Part shown: piece by piece, positions 24,718 through 35,168 of the stretch | Layout of the letters: every line of letters begins with the position of its first letter | How positions within the stretch are numbered: position 1 is the stretch's first letter | From: Candidatus Omnitrophota bacterium | GTDB lineage: Bacteria; Omnitrophota; Gorgyraeia; Tantalellales; Tantalellaceae | Direction: 5' to 3' | Assembly: GCA_018813285.1 (NCBI GenBank) | Contig: JAHJBY010000033.1 | Span: 133,157 to 171,853, forward strand | DNA: 38,697 nt | Position numbers and translations under genes: made by a program | The notes under the pieces: model-generated | What the model was told of the DNA's origin: nothing | What the model saw: only the letters and a program-made list of their open reading frames with translations | Database searches by the model: none

Positions 24718-26408
24718 TATACGATCTGAATATCCTTGATGTTAAGCTGTATTGTCTCAACACCACCCCAATCATTGACCGATGGCGTGTACGCAAGATT
24801 TATAATACTGCCCTTTCGCGGTTTGCTTATACTTCTTCGGTTGAAAGTGATAGCTTCACAAGTCAGGTTCCTGCATGTCGCCAGGAACTTAAACCCTCCC
24901 CTGCCGATATCTCTCGGAGCGTTTTTCACACCAATATCGCTTGTCGCGAAAACGGGTTCGACATTCTCCGGACCGTAAGGCATCAAAAGTTTTAGTTCTT
25001 TGACAAGTTTAAGTCCTATGCGGGAAAAGCTCAGGTTCAGGTCTATCTTTAGTTCCGGCTGTATTTTTTCTCCATGAGAAACCCTCTTCATAACAATACC
25101 ATTCAACGCCGCGCGGAAACCCGCGATATTATCCCTGTGGATCTTCAAGCCACAGGCCGCTTCATGCCCTCCAAAAGCAATAAGATGTTCTTGCGCTTCT
25201 TTGATCGCTTCAAATAAATTAACGTTATCCGGGCTTCTTCCTGATCCTTTCCCCTTATCACCATCAAGTGATATAAGAATAGCCGGGACATCATACACAT
25301 CGACCAACCGTGAGGCCACAATGCCAAGAACCCCCGGATGCCATCCATCACCGGCCAGAACTATCGGACCTGTCTCTCCCGATCTTACTCCGGATTCGAC
25401 CAGCTCGACAATACCGCTCAATAGGTCTTTCTCGATGCTCTGTCGATTTCTGTTCTCTTTGTCAAGTATCGCCGCGATATCACGAGCCCTGGCTTCATCC
25501 CGGCACATCAAAAGTTCCAGCGCCGTATTAGCCGAACCTACCCGCCCCATAGCATTTATACGCGGACCTAACGCGAACCCTATATGTTTTGATGTGATAC
25601 CATCCGCTTTTACCCGCGCGACATCCATTAACGCTTTAAGTCCGCATTTATCGGTATTTTTCAGAGTTTTTAGCCCGGCTTTCGTCAATATTCGATTCTC
25701 GCCATTCATAGGCGCTACATCGGCCACTGTGCCGAGTGCCACAAGATCTAGATGCGACTCGAGAAATTCTTTTTTTCCTTCCATAAGCGCCGAAGCAAGC
25801 TTATATGCCACACCTACACCGGCAAGTCCCTTGAAGGGATATTCACAATCCGGCTGATGCGCATCGATAATGGCGTATGCGGACGGCAAATCTTCGCCTT
25901 TTATTTCATGGTGATCCGTCACTATAACATCTATTCCGTAATCATTCGCGCACGCGACTTCATTGAACGAATTGATACCGCAATCAACGGTGATAATAAG
26001 GCCGACGCCATGTTCCCTTGCCCATGCGACACCCCTGACATTCATGCCGTATCCGTCTTCCAGCCTATTGGGAATAAACGTTTCGTAGTTAGCGCCCAGC
26101 TCCTTAAGAACATATGACAAAAGAGCCGTTGAGGCAACACCATCAACATCGTAATCACCATATATTAAAATCTTTTCTCCGCGCGCGATCGCTTTTTTTA
26201 TACGCGTAGTTCCTTTCTTCATATCCTTCATCAGAAAAGGGTCATGACAAGAGGAAAGCCCCCCAAAAAGAAAAACCTGCGCGTGTTCCGGGGTTCGGAT
26301 ATTTCGATTGATCAGTAGCTGCGCACAAAGTGGTGTAATGCCCAGATTGTCGCAAAGCACCGCCTGTAATCGCGGATCAGCTTGGCATGTTGTCCATGTT
26401 CTATTCAT
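24717..26408 (-). CDS. recJ: Single-stranded-DNA-specific exonuclease RecJ
   Basis: 563 aa (E. coli 577). A 5'-3' exonuclease on single-stranded DNA used in RecF-pathway recombination, mismatch repair and base excision repair. DHH-phosphoesterase motifs: GDYDVDG (84-90), VDCG (141-144), TDHH (164-167) and a conserved D in the next block (LGTVADVAPM). DHHA1 motif GGHEAACG and a C-terminal OB-fold (KIDLNLSFSRI onwards) complete the protein. It starts 6 nt after the cation transporter and ends overlapping the start of DUF3047, so it is in the middle of a long operon. Confidence 0.97.
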   Translation of the reverse strand: MNRTWTTCQADPRLQAVLCDNLGITPLCAQLLINRNIRTPEHAQVFLFGGLSSCHDPFLMKDMKKGTTRIKKAIARGEKILIYGDYDVDGVASTALLSYVLKELGANYETFIPNRLEDGYGMNVRGVAWAREHGVGLIITVDCGINSFNEVACANDYGIDVIVTDHHEIKGEDLPSAYAIIDAHQPDCEYPFKGLAGVGVAYKLASALMEGKKEFLESHLDLVALGTVADVAPMNGENRILTKAGLKTLKNTDKCGLKALMDVARVKADGITSKHIGFALGPRINAMGRVGSANTALELLMCRDEARARDIAAILDKENRNRQSIEKDLLSGIVELVESGVRSGETGPIVLAGDGWHPGVLGIVASRLVDVYDVPAILISLDGDKGKGSGRSPDNVNLFEAIKEAQEHLIAFGGHEAACGLKIHRDNIAGFRAALNGIVMKRVSHGEKIQPELKIDLNLSFSRIGLKLVKELKLLMPYGPENVEPVFATSDIGVKNAPRDIGRGGFKFLATCRNLTCEAITFNRRSISKPRKGSIINLAYTPSVNDWGGVETIQLNIKDIQIV

Positions 26409-26414
26409 CTTGTT

Positions 26415-27335
26415 CTATTCACCATTGGGTGGGTTATGATCTTCGTCTATGCGGTTTGTGATGCCCGGTTCAACGTGAACGATAGTTTCCCTGACTCTCG
26501 GTATTGATTTGAAAATATCCCGCCGGATACACATGGTTATTCTGTGCCCGTCTTCAACTGTCATTCTGCCATCAACACCTATCGTTACTTCAACAAATAA
26601 TTCAATGCCGGATTTGCGGACCATTACTTTACGAATCTCGTCTACACCTTTACAGTTCCTGATCACTTCCTTGATCCGCAAATTTAAACTTTCTGGAGCG
26701 GCAGCATCCATAAGATCATCATAGGCCGCGTGAAATGCCTCCATACCCATCTTAAGTATAAAACCGGCAACCACTATGCCGGCGAGAGGATCCATAAATG
26801 TCCACCCCAACATTGCGCCGGTTATACCGATTATCGCGGCTACCGAAGAAAGAACATCACTCCGATGATGATACGCGTCCGCCCTTAACGCGTTGCTATC
26901 TATTTTGTCGCCCGCCAGCATCACATACCGATATGTGATCTCCTTAACAACTACAGAAACAAACCCCATGATAAGCGCTATGCCGCGCGGCGGAAGGACT
27001 TGCCCGGAAACTAATATTCGAGCTGATTTATAAGCGATAAAAACGCCTACCAGAATAAGCACTAAAGATACTATTTTAGCGGCTATAGATTCGGCCTTTC
27101 CATGCCCGAAAGGATGACGGGAATCCGCGGGTTTTTGCGCGATCTTGAATCCTATGGCGACAGCAAGGCTGGTAAAAGTATCGCTTGCAGTATGAACGGC
27201 ATCGGCGATCATGGCCTGGGACCTGCCGACAATACCCGCGAACATCTTTAGAGCAAAGAGAAGAATGTTGCTCACGATCCCCAGCCACGCGGCCTTCTTT
27301 CCTTCTTCATAATCGTTTGCGATGATTCTTGTCAT
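26415..27335 (-). CDS. Cation diffusion facilitator (CDF) transporter, Zn-type metal site
   Basis: 306 aa inner-membrane metal/proton antiporter, with six helices and a cytoplasmic ferredoxin-like C-terminal domain (KEVIRNCKGVDEIRKVMVRK). The transport site is H48-xxx-D52 in helix 2 (AVHTASD) and H156-xxx-D160 in helix 5 (YHHRSD). Two HxxxD pairs are typical of zinc transporters, in contrast to the DxxxD pairs of many Mn and Fe exporters, so zinc export is the best guess. The HPFGHGK loop after helix 2 is family-typical. It overlaps the secDF stop by 4 nt and lies 6 nt before recJ. Confidence 0.95.
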   Translation of the reverse strand: MTRIIANDYEEGKKAAWLGIVSNILLFALKMFAGIVGRSQAMIADAVHTASDTFTSLAVAIGFKIAQKPADSRHPFGHGKAESIAAKIVSLVLILVGVFIAYKSARILVSGQVLPPRGIALIMGFVSVVVKEITYRYVMLAGDKIDSNALRADAYHHRSDVLSSVAAIIGITGAMLGWTFMDPLAGIVVAGFILKMGMEAFHAAYDDLMDAAAPESLNLRIKEVIRNCKGVDEIRKVMVRKSGIELFVEVTIGVDGRMTVEDGHRITMCIRRDIFKSIPRVRETIVHVEPGITNRIDEDHNPPNGE

Positions 27336-29566
27336 CTTTTTTTACTGTTTGATCTGCGACGCGGCCAATCTATTAAAAGCGGACTGGCAATAAATATCGA
27401 CGAATACGTGCCAACGAGCACACCGACCAGAAGAACGAATGAAAAATCATTGATAACTTCCCCGCCGAATATGAACAACGCTAATACAACGAGAAGGGTT
27501 GTCAAGGATGTCAACACTGTCCGTGAAAGGGTCTGGTTAATGCTTGTGTTTATTATTTCTTCCTGGCCGGCTTTTCGCATGAATTTGCGGTCCTCCCGGA
27601 TCCTGTCAAAAAGAACGATCGTATCATTGATCGAATAACCAACGATCGTTAAAAGCGCGGCAACGACAGGCAACGATATCTCCCGGCCGGTAAGGGCAAG
27701 AAGTCCCAGACAGACCAGGACATCATGAATAAGAGCAATGATAGCGGTAACGGCGAATCGGAATTCAAAACGAAATGAAATGTAAAAACATATTCCTATC
27801 ATCGCGAAAATAAGCGCTTTTACCGCCGCCCGGCGCAGATCTTCCCCAACGGCCGGGCCTACCGCCTCCACACGCATTATCTCAAAAGAGACGTTTTTGA
27901 ACTTTTCCTTGAGACCCGCAATTATCTCCTCTGTCTTCCCCGAAAGAGACCGTACAATTATCCCTTTACCCTCGCCGAACTGCTGTATAGATGATTCGCC
28001 CATCCCGTGTGAATCCAACATATCCCGGACGTCTTCAGTCTGAACGGCTTCTTTAAACTCAAACTGCTGCAAGGTTCCACCGGTGAAATCTATACCGTAA
28101 TTCTTCGATCCCCTCTGCACAAAAAGAAACATGCCAACGGCGATCACCACGATGGATGCGACGTACGCTATTTTCCTTACTTTCACGAACGGTATGTTTG
28201 GCTGTGAAAAAAATTGCATCATTGTGAGCTTCTTGAGGCCGCCGGAACCAAGCGTCAAGAGATCCAATATCAGACGCGTAGCAACAAGAGCGGTAAACAT
28301 GCTGGCCACAATACCTATGCTCAAGGTCGTGGCAAATCCGCGAACCGGCCCCGTCCCGAACTGAAAAAGTATAAGCGCCGTTATCAGGGTGGTAACGTTA
28401 GCGTCCAGAATCGTCCAGAACGCTTTGTCATACCCCGCGGAAACAGCCGCCCTGAGCGCCTTGCCCAATCGGCTTTCTTCCCGTATCCTTTCAAAAATAA
28501 GAACATTGGCGTCTACCGCCATGCCGATGGTAAGCACAAGACCGGCGATGCCCGGTAGCGTAAGCGTTCCGCCAAAATACGCGAGTGCGCCGGTGATCAG
28601 CGCGATATTCAGAATTAACGCGAAATCCGCGATCGCGCCCGCTATTAGATAATATGCCGCCATAAATATCAGAACGACCGCGCCGCCTATCAGAACCGCG
28701 TTTATGCCCTTTCCAACAGAATCCTTCCCGAGTGCCGGGCCGACACTCCTTTCTTCGATTATCGCGACAGGAGCGGGCAACGCGCCGGCTCTGAGAACAA
28801 TGGCTATATCTTTCGCGTCCTCGACGGAAAAATTACCGCTTATTTGCGCCCTGCCTGAAGGGATCCTCTCGCGAATCACAGGAGCCGTATAGACTTCGCC
28901 ATCAAGAACGATGGCAAGGCGCTTGCCAACATTCATACCGGTGATGTCCGCGAATATATTCCCACCTTCGCTGTCCAGTTCCAGGGAAACATACGGCTGG
29001 CCAAAATTTTGCTGGCTGAATTCCATCGTCGCGTCGACCAGCATATCGCCCGTAAGCTCGGTTTTCTCTAAAAGAAGCAACGGTTCCTTCTTACCTTCCC
29101 GAGTCCTCATGTATTCCAGTTCATACCCCCCCACTTCTTCACCGGAAATTGCCTTCTTCAAAAGTTCGGGATCATCCGATACGAGTTTAAATTCCAGGTG
29201 AGCGGTCTTTCCAATTATGTCTTTGGCTCTCGCCCTGTCCGTAACACCGGGAAGTTGAACAAGTATACGATCATTCCCCTGGAGTTGTATTACCGGTTCA
29301 AGGACTCCAAACTGGTCAATTCTGTTACGTATGACTTCAAGCGCTCGTTGCGGCGCGTCCTTGGCCTCATCCGGGGACAAGGAAGAAGTATCCACCTGCA
29401 AAACCAGATGCATACCTCCCTTGAGATCCAACCCCAGGTTTATCGTCCCTTCCGTGACAATACTACCATCTTTGTCATGAAGGTCGAACGGCGGATATGA
29501 ATACCAGATAGCCGCGCCGGCTATCACCACAACAAAAATACTTTTCCACTTAAGTTTTCCCCACAT
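27332..29566 (-). CDS. secDF: Fused SecD-SecF protein translocase subunit
   Basis: 744 aa, SecD and SecF joined as in Bacillus SecDF. It uses the proton gradient to finish export through SecYEG. SecD part: TM1, LGLDLKGGMHL (about 44-54), the large periplasmic P1 domain, then helices 2-6 with AVDANVLIFERIREE. SecF part from about residue 450: GIDFTGGTLQQF, a second small periplasmic domain, GYSINDTIVLFDRIRE and TVLTSLTTLLVV. The Asp residues in the two N/D-rich loops are part of the proton path. It lies 16 nt after yajC. There is no sign of a truncated second copy. Confidence 0.97.
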   Translation of the reverse strand: MWGKLKWKSIFVVVIAGAAIWYSYPPFDLHDKDGSIVTEGTINLGLDLKGGMHLVLQVDTSSLSPDEAKDAPQRALEVIRNRIDQFGVLEPVIQLQGNDRILVQLPGVTDRARAKDIIGKTAHLEFKLVSDDPELLKKAISGEEVGGYELEYMRTREGKKEPLLLLEKTELTGDMLVDATMEFSQQNFGQPYVSLELDSEGGNIFADITGMNVGKRLAIVLDGEVYTAPVIRERIPSGRAQISGNFSVEDAKDIAIVLRAGALPAPVAIIEERSVGPALGKDSVGKGINAVLIGGAVVLIFMAAYYLIAGAIADFALILNIALITGALAYFGGTLTLPGIAGLVLTIGMAVDANVLIFERIREESRLGKALRAAVSAGYDKAFWTILDANVTTLITALILFQFGTGPVRGFATTLSIGIVASMFTALVATRLILDLLTLGSGGLKKLTMMQFFSQPNIPFVKVRKIAYVASIVVIAVGMFLFVQRGSKNYGIDFTGGTLQQFEFKEAVQTEDVRDMLDSHGMGESSIQQFGEGKGIIVRSLSGKTEEIIAGLKEKFKNVSFEIMRVEAVGPAVGEDLRRAAVKALIFAMIGICFYISFRFEFRFAVTAIIALIHDVLVCLGLLALTGREISLPVVAALLTIVGYSINDTIVLFDRIREDRKFMRKAGQEEIINTSINQTLSRTVLTSLTTLLVVLALFIFGGEVINDFSFVLLVGVLVGTYSSIFIASPLLIDWPRRRSNSKKR

Positions 29567-29582
29567 ATCGGATCATCCTTTC

Positions 29583-29921
29583 TTATTTTGCCTCTTCTAA
29601 GGCGCCGGGGCTTCTCCTGATTTTCGAAATAAACCCCTTCTCTACCTTTATTCTGGTGTTATCATCCACTCTTAAAGTTACGACATCGTTTTGGATATTT
29701 ACGATCGTTCCTGCGATTCCGCCGGAAGTTGTAACTTCGTCATTCTTTTTTAAGGCATCAAGCATCATGACATGTTCCCTTTGGGATTTTTTCTGCGGAC
29801 GTATAAGAACAAAGTAAAAAATAGCGAATATGAGTATTATTGGAACAAAACTCATTATCGGGCTTTGCTGCGGCACCGCAGCCTGTGTCTCGGCGTTTTG
29901 CGCGAATGCAAGAACCATCAT
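29583..29921 (-). CDS. yajC: Preprotein translocase subunit YajC
   Basis: 112 aa, one membrane helix (about 23-40, SFVPIILIFAIFYFVLIRPQ) ending in the family signature IRPQKK, then a cytoplasmic beta domain (NDEVTTSGGIAGTIVNI...). Accessory partner of SecDF in the Sec translocon. It lies between tgt and secDF in the order found in many bacteria, 25 nt after tgt. Two Met codons open the frame; either may be used. Confidence 0.95.
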   Translation of the reverse strand: MMVLAFAQNAETQAAVPQQSPIMSFVPIILIFAIFYFVLIRPQKKSQREHVMMLDALKKNDEVTTSGGIAGTIVNIQNDVVTLRVDDNTRIKVEKGFISKIRRSPGALEEAK

Positions 29922-29946
29922 GTTAGCACCCCTTTGGTATTAGATA

Positions 29947-31077
<1,131 letters not shown>

Positions 31078-32088
31078 CTACAGAACCAGCATCGCGTCAC
31101 CATATGAAAAAAACCGGTACTTTAGATCTATAGCCCTGTGATACGCCTTAAAAGTAAGGTCTCTGCCCGCGAAAGCAGCGACGAGCATAAGAAGGGTCGA
31201 TTTGGGGAGGTGAAAATTGGTCACAATACCATCGATGATTTTCAACTCATAACCCGGATAAATAAAAAGATCCGTCTCGCCGCTTCGAGCTTCAACGTGC
31301 CCTTTATCCACGGCAACAGTTTCAAGAACCCTGGCTGACGTCGTCCCCACAGCTACAACTTTCCCGCCATTTTTTTTTGTAAGGTTTATAACACTAGCCG
31401 CCTCGGACGTAAATTCAAAATATTCAGAGTGCATTTTGTGTTCTTCCACCGCGTCTACTGAAACCGGCGCAAAACTGCCATAACTTGTATGGAGCGTTAC
31501 AGTTGCAACATTTACACCTTTTGCCATTGTGGCTTCTAAAAGGGATCTTGTAAAATGTAAACCGGCGGTTGGAGCCGCTGTCGCGCCATCACGAGCGGCA
31601 TATACCGTCTGGTAATCGGAACGATCCCGGAACGTGTCATCCCGTGAGATATACGGTGGAAGCGGCATATGCCCGGATCCAAGAACCTCACGAAGCGGGG
31701 CATCAAATTCTACAAAACGCCCTGCTTTCGCGCGTCCCAGCACCGTAACCCGCGCGCCGCCCTCCAAATCTATCCTTTCACCCTCATTAACTCTCCGGGA
31801 GGGATTTATCAACGCACACGGCCTTTCTTGATCAGTGTTGATCAAAAAGATCTCTACTTTTCCGCCGGTTTTCCGCCTGCCATAAAGGCGCGCCGGTACC
31901 ACTCGGGTATCGTTAATGACGAGACAATCCCCGGTATTCAGATACTCTAAAATATCCCTAAACACCCTCTCGCCGATATCACCGCTTGCTCGGTCGATCA
32001 CCATAAGACGTGCCGAATCCCGCTCACTAAGCGGCAACTGCGCGATAAGTCCCTCGGGAAGTTCATAATTGAAATCTGCCAATCTCAT
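31078..32088 (-). CDS. queA: S-adenosylmethionine:tRNA ribosyltransferase-isomerase
   Basis: 336 aa from ATG 32088. It makes epoxyqueuosine from preQ1 in tRNA using the ribosyl part of AdoMet. Family blocks: MRLADFNYELPEGLIAQ at the start, RLYGRRKTGGKVEIFL, MPLPPYI, APTAGLHFT, VTLHTSYGSFAPV and TNFHLPKSTLLMLV. The frame extends to a GTG at 32130, but those 14 residues (MAETEVERAFRQDN) are not family-like and neither start has a strong ribosome site; I chose the family start. It lies between the SpoIID-like gene and tgt. Confidence 0.96.
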   Translation of the reverse strand: MRLADFNYELPEGLIAQLPLSERDSARLMVIDRASGDIGERVFRDILEYLNTGDCLVINDTRVVPARLYGRRKTGGKVEIFLINTDQERPCALINPSRRVNEGERIDLEGGARVTVLGRAKAGRFVEFDAPLREVLGSGHMPLPPYISRDDTFRDRSDYQTVYAARDGATAAPTAGLHFTRSLLEATMAKGVNVATVTLHTSYGSFAPVSVDAVEEHKMHSEYFEFTSEAASVINLTKKNGGKVVAVGTTSARVLETVAVDKGHVEARSGETDLFIYPGYELKIIDGIVTNFHLPKSTLLMLVAAFAGRDLTFKAYHRAIDLKYRFFSYGDAMLVL

Positions 32089-32156
32089 ATTGTCTTGTCG
32101 AAAAGCCCTTTCTACCTCAGTCTCCGCCACCTTTCACGCTTGTCTCATCAATCGCG

Positions 32157-33374
32157 TTATAAAAACCCTCTTCGTTCGTTATTTTCTTTGAGATCAACGA
32201 TTTCGGCGCCCGGGTAGTAGTGATTGAGAATACTGTCCGCCTTTCGCCATCTGATAGCAAGGCCAAACGCGCCCCACTGACACATACCAACGCCATGTCC
32301 CCATCCATAACCGCTGAACCGGTAAAAAAACGGATACTTTTTTACACGCAAATTTGTGCTCCTTAAAACACGCGGCCCGATAGCGCGAATGAAATCGTCA
32401 CATTTTATATCAAACCATTTTCCACCCGGCCTAACGCTTATGTAATCGAGCCGGCCGGACTTGTCACGCACGCCTGTCTTGATATCATCTATCCGGGGGA
32501 TGTCATATCCAGCGTCATTGAGCCTTTTTTTTATCACTTTTGTGGATACGCGCGCCTGCCATCTGAAATAAGGTGACCATCCGCACCGGCGGCATTCTAC
32601 CCCTTCAAGCGGCGGCAACAACTCACCCCACAAATTTGACGCGCTCTGGGTACGCCCCCCGCAACAGGAATGGAAATACGCGGGCAGGACTTTGCCGGCA
32701 TATGCCAATACTTTTCCCCTCGTCGCGCCAACCGCTTTACTGGTCCTCAACCTTTCGGCACTTCTGCCGCCATACGCCTGTGAGAAAGTGCTGGCGCGTA
32801 GGTCATAATCGCTCTTCCCCCGCCTCTCCACCTGACTGACCGCGAAACTGCGAGACGCGATCGCCTGTGCTTTAAGGGCTTCGGCGGGCCACAAGTAGTT
32901 AACCTCGCGTGGGATCACGCCTTTTAAATAATCCTCGAGTCCCACACGGTTTATCGCGTCAAGGGTTCCCCCCACGCGGATAACATCTATCACTCCGCGA
33001 TAAAAGATATCATTCAGCGCTATGTCAAACTTTCCTTTCGGAATGATCCTGACACCCGCGGATGTCAGCACACAATCTTTAAATCTGATCCCTTCCGCGC
33101 GCCCGGTTATTTCAACCGCACTGGCGAGATCCACATCTCGCGCAAGGACACGCCCATTTTCAATATCCTCGATATCGCACGGACCCTTAGCAAAAAGCCG
33201 CAATTTGTCAGCGTCATGCGCGACGCGCACCCTCACAGTAAACAAGTATTTTTCAGCACGGAAGGATCTGATCGAGGAAAGCAAGGTCACGAGCGCGATA
33301 AAACCCGCTATCGCCAAAATAAAAATCAGAACTACTTTTTTGACGTAACTGTTTTTATGTATGTGGCGTGTCAT
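32157..33374 (-). CDS. SpoIID/LytB-domain lytic transglycosylase-like protein
   Basis: 405 aa. N-terminal membrane anchor (about 13-33) and an extracytoplasmic SpoIID domain. In Bacillus SpoIID cleaves peptidoglycan strands lacking stem peptides during engulfment; in non-sporeformers the role is cell-wall remodelling. Visible motifs: VIPREVNYLWPAEALKAQA with E157 at the catalytic Glu, ASRSFA, SQAYGG, HSCCGGRT, and the C-terminal GYGWGHGVGMCQWGA. The Cys pair and the later CRRCGW may form a metal or disulfide site. Nothing else in the window is spore-related, which fits PVC/Omnitrophota-type envelopes. It follows ruvB by about 110 nt. Confidence 0.93.
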   Translation of the reverse strand: MTRHIHKNSYVKKVVLIFILAIAGFIALVTLLSSIRSFRAEKYLFTVRVRVAHDADKLRLFAKGPCDIEDIENGRVLARDVDLASAVEITGRAEGIRFKDCVLTSAGVRIIPKGKFDIALNDIFYRGVIDVIRVGGTLDAINRVGLEDYLKGVIPREVNYLWPAEALKAQAIASRSFAVSQVERRGKSDYDLRASTFSQAYGGRSAERLRTSKAVGATRGKVLAYAGKVLPAYFHSCCGGRTQSASNLWGELLPPLEGVECRRCGWSPYFRWQARVSTKVIKKRLNDAGYDIPRIDDIKTGVRDKSGRLDYISVRPGGKWFDIKCDDFIRAIGPRVLRSTNLRVKKYPFFYRFSGYGWGHGVGMCQWGAFGLAIRWRKADSILNHYYPGAEIVDLKENNERRGFL

Positions 33375-33389
33375 AAACGCGTAAATATC

Positions 33390-33512
33390 CTATTTCTTGA
33401 AATGTGAAGAATAAATTACGAACAGAATAAGCAGGAACACCCGCGCAACAAATGCTGTTCCGAAAACGAACAGGGATATTCCGTTAGAAAAGCTCTCCCC
33501 GCGTACCGGCAT
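33390..33512 (-). CDS. Possible 40-aa single-helix membrane protein between ruvB and the SpoIID-like gene
   Basis: ATG 33512 to TAG 33390 reads MPVRGESFSNGISLFVFGTA and continues through VARVFLLILFVIYSSHFKK. It would start inside the last 29 nt of ruvB and fill the gap before the next gene. A polar start, one long hydrophobic helix and a short basic end are typical of small membrane proteins. The ribosome site is weak (GGAAAAA). Short frames of this kind can arise by chance, so confidence is low. Confidence 0.38.
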   Translation of the reverse strand: MPVRGESFSNGISLFVFGTAFVARVFLLILFVIYSSHFKK

Positions 33513-34530
33513 TTTTTCCGAGATATTTATTACCGTCTTCCGTCAATTCCCTGCCTCGCGACGTCCTTTTTAAAAGTCCGGCCATCAAGAGATACGGTTC
33601 GACAACGTCTTCCAAAGTGTCCGTTTCCTCATTCAAAGAAGAAGCAAGCGCGCCGATACCGACCGGACCGCCCTTGTAAGACCGGTAAATGGTCTCTAAA
33701 AATCTGCGATCCATACGCGTCAGACCCATCCCATCTATGCCATGCTTTTCCAGCGCCGTGATAGCCTGATCTCCGGTTATGCGCCCGTCGGATTTCACCT
33801 CAACCCAGTCACGGACTCGTCTGAGCAAACGGTTAGCGATACGCGGCGTACCGCGGGATCTTCTCGCTATCTCCCCCGCCCCGGCATCATCAATAGGGAT
33901 ACCCAGGAGTTTCGCTGAACGTTTCAGTATCGCAGTCAATTCAGCAATCGCGTAAAACTCAAGATGCACCGACATGCCAAACCTGTCTCTGAGAGGCGCG
34001 CTTAAGAGCCCTGACCTTGTCGTGGCTCCGATGAGCGTAAAGGTCTTGAGATTAAACTTTACCGTCTTCGCGTACGGTCCTTTATCAACGAGAAAATCTA
34101 TCTGAAAATTCTCCATCGCCGGATAAATAAACTCTTCCACAACCTTCGAAAGCCGGTGGATCTCGTCAATGAACAATATATCGCCCTTGGAAAGGTTCGT
34201 AAGTATCCCGATAAGATCCCCGGCCCGTTCAATGGCCGGTCCGCTTGTCGTCACGATCTTGGTGCCTCGCTCGTTTGCTATTATATGCGCAAGAGACGTT
34301 TTTCCTAAACCGGGCGGGCCCGAAAAAAGTAAATGCTCCAGGGGCTCTTCCCTTTGTATCGCGGCTTTCAGAGCGATATCCAAAGATCCCCTGACTACAT
34401 CCTGTCCAATAAAGTCATCCAGCATCCTGGGACGAAGAGTAAGATTCAATATCACATCATCGTCAGATTCGTCGGTTCGAGCTGTCCCTTCACTCTTATC
34501 TATAAATTTTTCCCGGCTCTTATACTCCAT
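33484..34530 (-). CDS. ruvB: Holliday junction branch migration ATPase RuvB
   Basis: 348 aa from ATG 34530, which overlaps the last 11 nt of ruvA and has GAGAGG upstream; the frame opens further at 34563 without family likeness. AAA+ hexameric motor that pumps DNA through the RuvA-bound junction. RPRMLDDFIGQ is the usual N-terminal block, GPPGLGKTSLAHIIANE is Walker A, ILFIDEIHR is Walker B, GATTRSGLLSAPLRDRFG is sensor 1 with the Arg finger, and a winged helix ends the protein. Complete. Confidence 0.97.
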   Translation of the reverse strand: MEYKSREKFIDKSEGTARTDESDDDVILNLTLRPRMLDDFIGQDVVRGSLDIALKAAIQREEPLEHLLFSGPPGLGKTSLAHIIANERGTKIVTTSGPAIERAGDLIGILTNLSKGDILFIDEIHRLSKVVEEFIYPAMENFQIDFLVDKGPYAKTVKFNLKTFTLIGATTRSGLLSAPLRDRFGMSVHLEFYAIAELTAILKRSAKLLGIPIDDAGAGEIARRSRGTPRIANRLLRRVRDWVEVKSDGRITGDQAITALEKHGIDGMGLTRMDRRFLETIYRSYKGGPVGIGALASSLNEETDTLEDVVEPYLLMAGLLKRTSRGRELTEDGNKYLGKNAGTRGELF

Positions 34531-35155
34531 CCTTCGCCTCTCTCCTGTCCCGATACACTTCATTCAAGATCGCCTCACTTGTTCTCGCGTCCGGGTTCCT
34601 TTTCGCGGCCTTTCGTACCATATCTTCAGCCTCGCTCTTTTTATATTGCAACTGCAAAAGAATACTAACGGCTTCGTCCCTGACATCCCGGCGATCTGAG
34701 GCCATATCAACAAACCCGTCGCGTATCAGGCCATACTTGCCAACTTTTCCTTTCAGCTTCGCGATTATCTCCCCGGCCTTTCTCTCGCCGATACCGGGCA
34801 ATCTTTTCAGAAAACCAATATCACCGCCATCAATAGCGCCGGCGATAGCGGAAAAAGGTTCCGCGAGAGCTTTACAGGCAGCTTTGGGCCCTACACCGGA
34901 AACAGAAATAAATTTTTCAAAAAACTCTTTTTCAACGTCGTTCTGAAAACCTATCAAAACAGGCACGATGCGCGACTTATCCATCTGGTAATAGTGGTAT
35001 ACTATCAGCTCTATGTCCCGCCCTTTTCTGCAATCGTCTTCCAGGGCCTTCATAACCGCCTTTGGCATCATCACTTCGTAGCCTATACCGCCCATGGCAA
35101 TAATGAGCATGTTTTCTTTCACTTCCGCGACCATACCCGTGATACGTGATATCAT
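34520..35155 (-). CDS. ruvA: Holliday junction DNA helicase subunit RuvA
   Basis: 211 aa. N-terminal OB domain (MISRITGMVAEVKENMLIIA, GGIGYEVMMP), two helix-hairpin-helix motifs (FISVSGVGPKAACKAL and KRLPGIGERKAGEII) and a C-terminal RuvB-binding helical domain (EAVSILLQLQYKKSEAEDMV). Tetramer that binds the crossed junction. GGAG lies 7 nt before the ATG. It is 13 nt after ruvC and overlaps ruvB. Confidence 0.97.
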   Translation of the reverse strand: MISRITGMVAEVKENMLIIAMGGIGYEVMMPKAVMKALEDDCRKGRDIELIVYHYYQMDKSRIVPVLIGFQNDVEKEFFEKFISVSGVGPKAACKALAEPFSAIAGAIDGGDIGFLKRLPGIGERKAGEIIAKLKGKVGKYGLIRDGFVDMASDRRDVRDEAVSILLQLQYKKSEAEDMVRKAAKRNPDARTSEAILNEVYRDRREAKDGV

Positions 35156-35168
35156 TATTGTCTCCGAT

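Noticed and set aside
32157-33374. Sign of endospore formation
   Set aside because: SpoIID-domain proteins occur widely in non-sporeformers; no other sporulation gene is present and the organism has lipid A genes.
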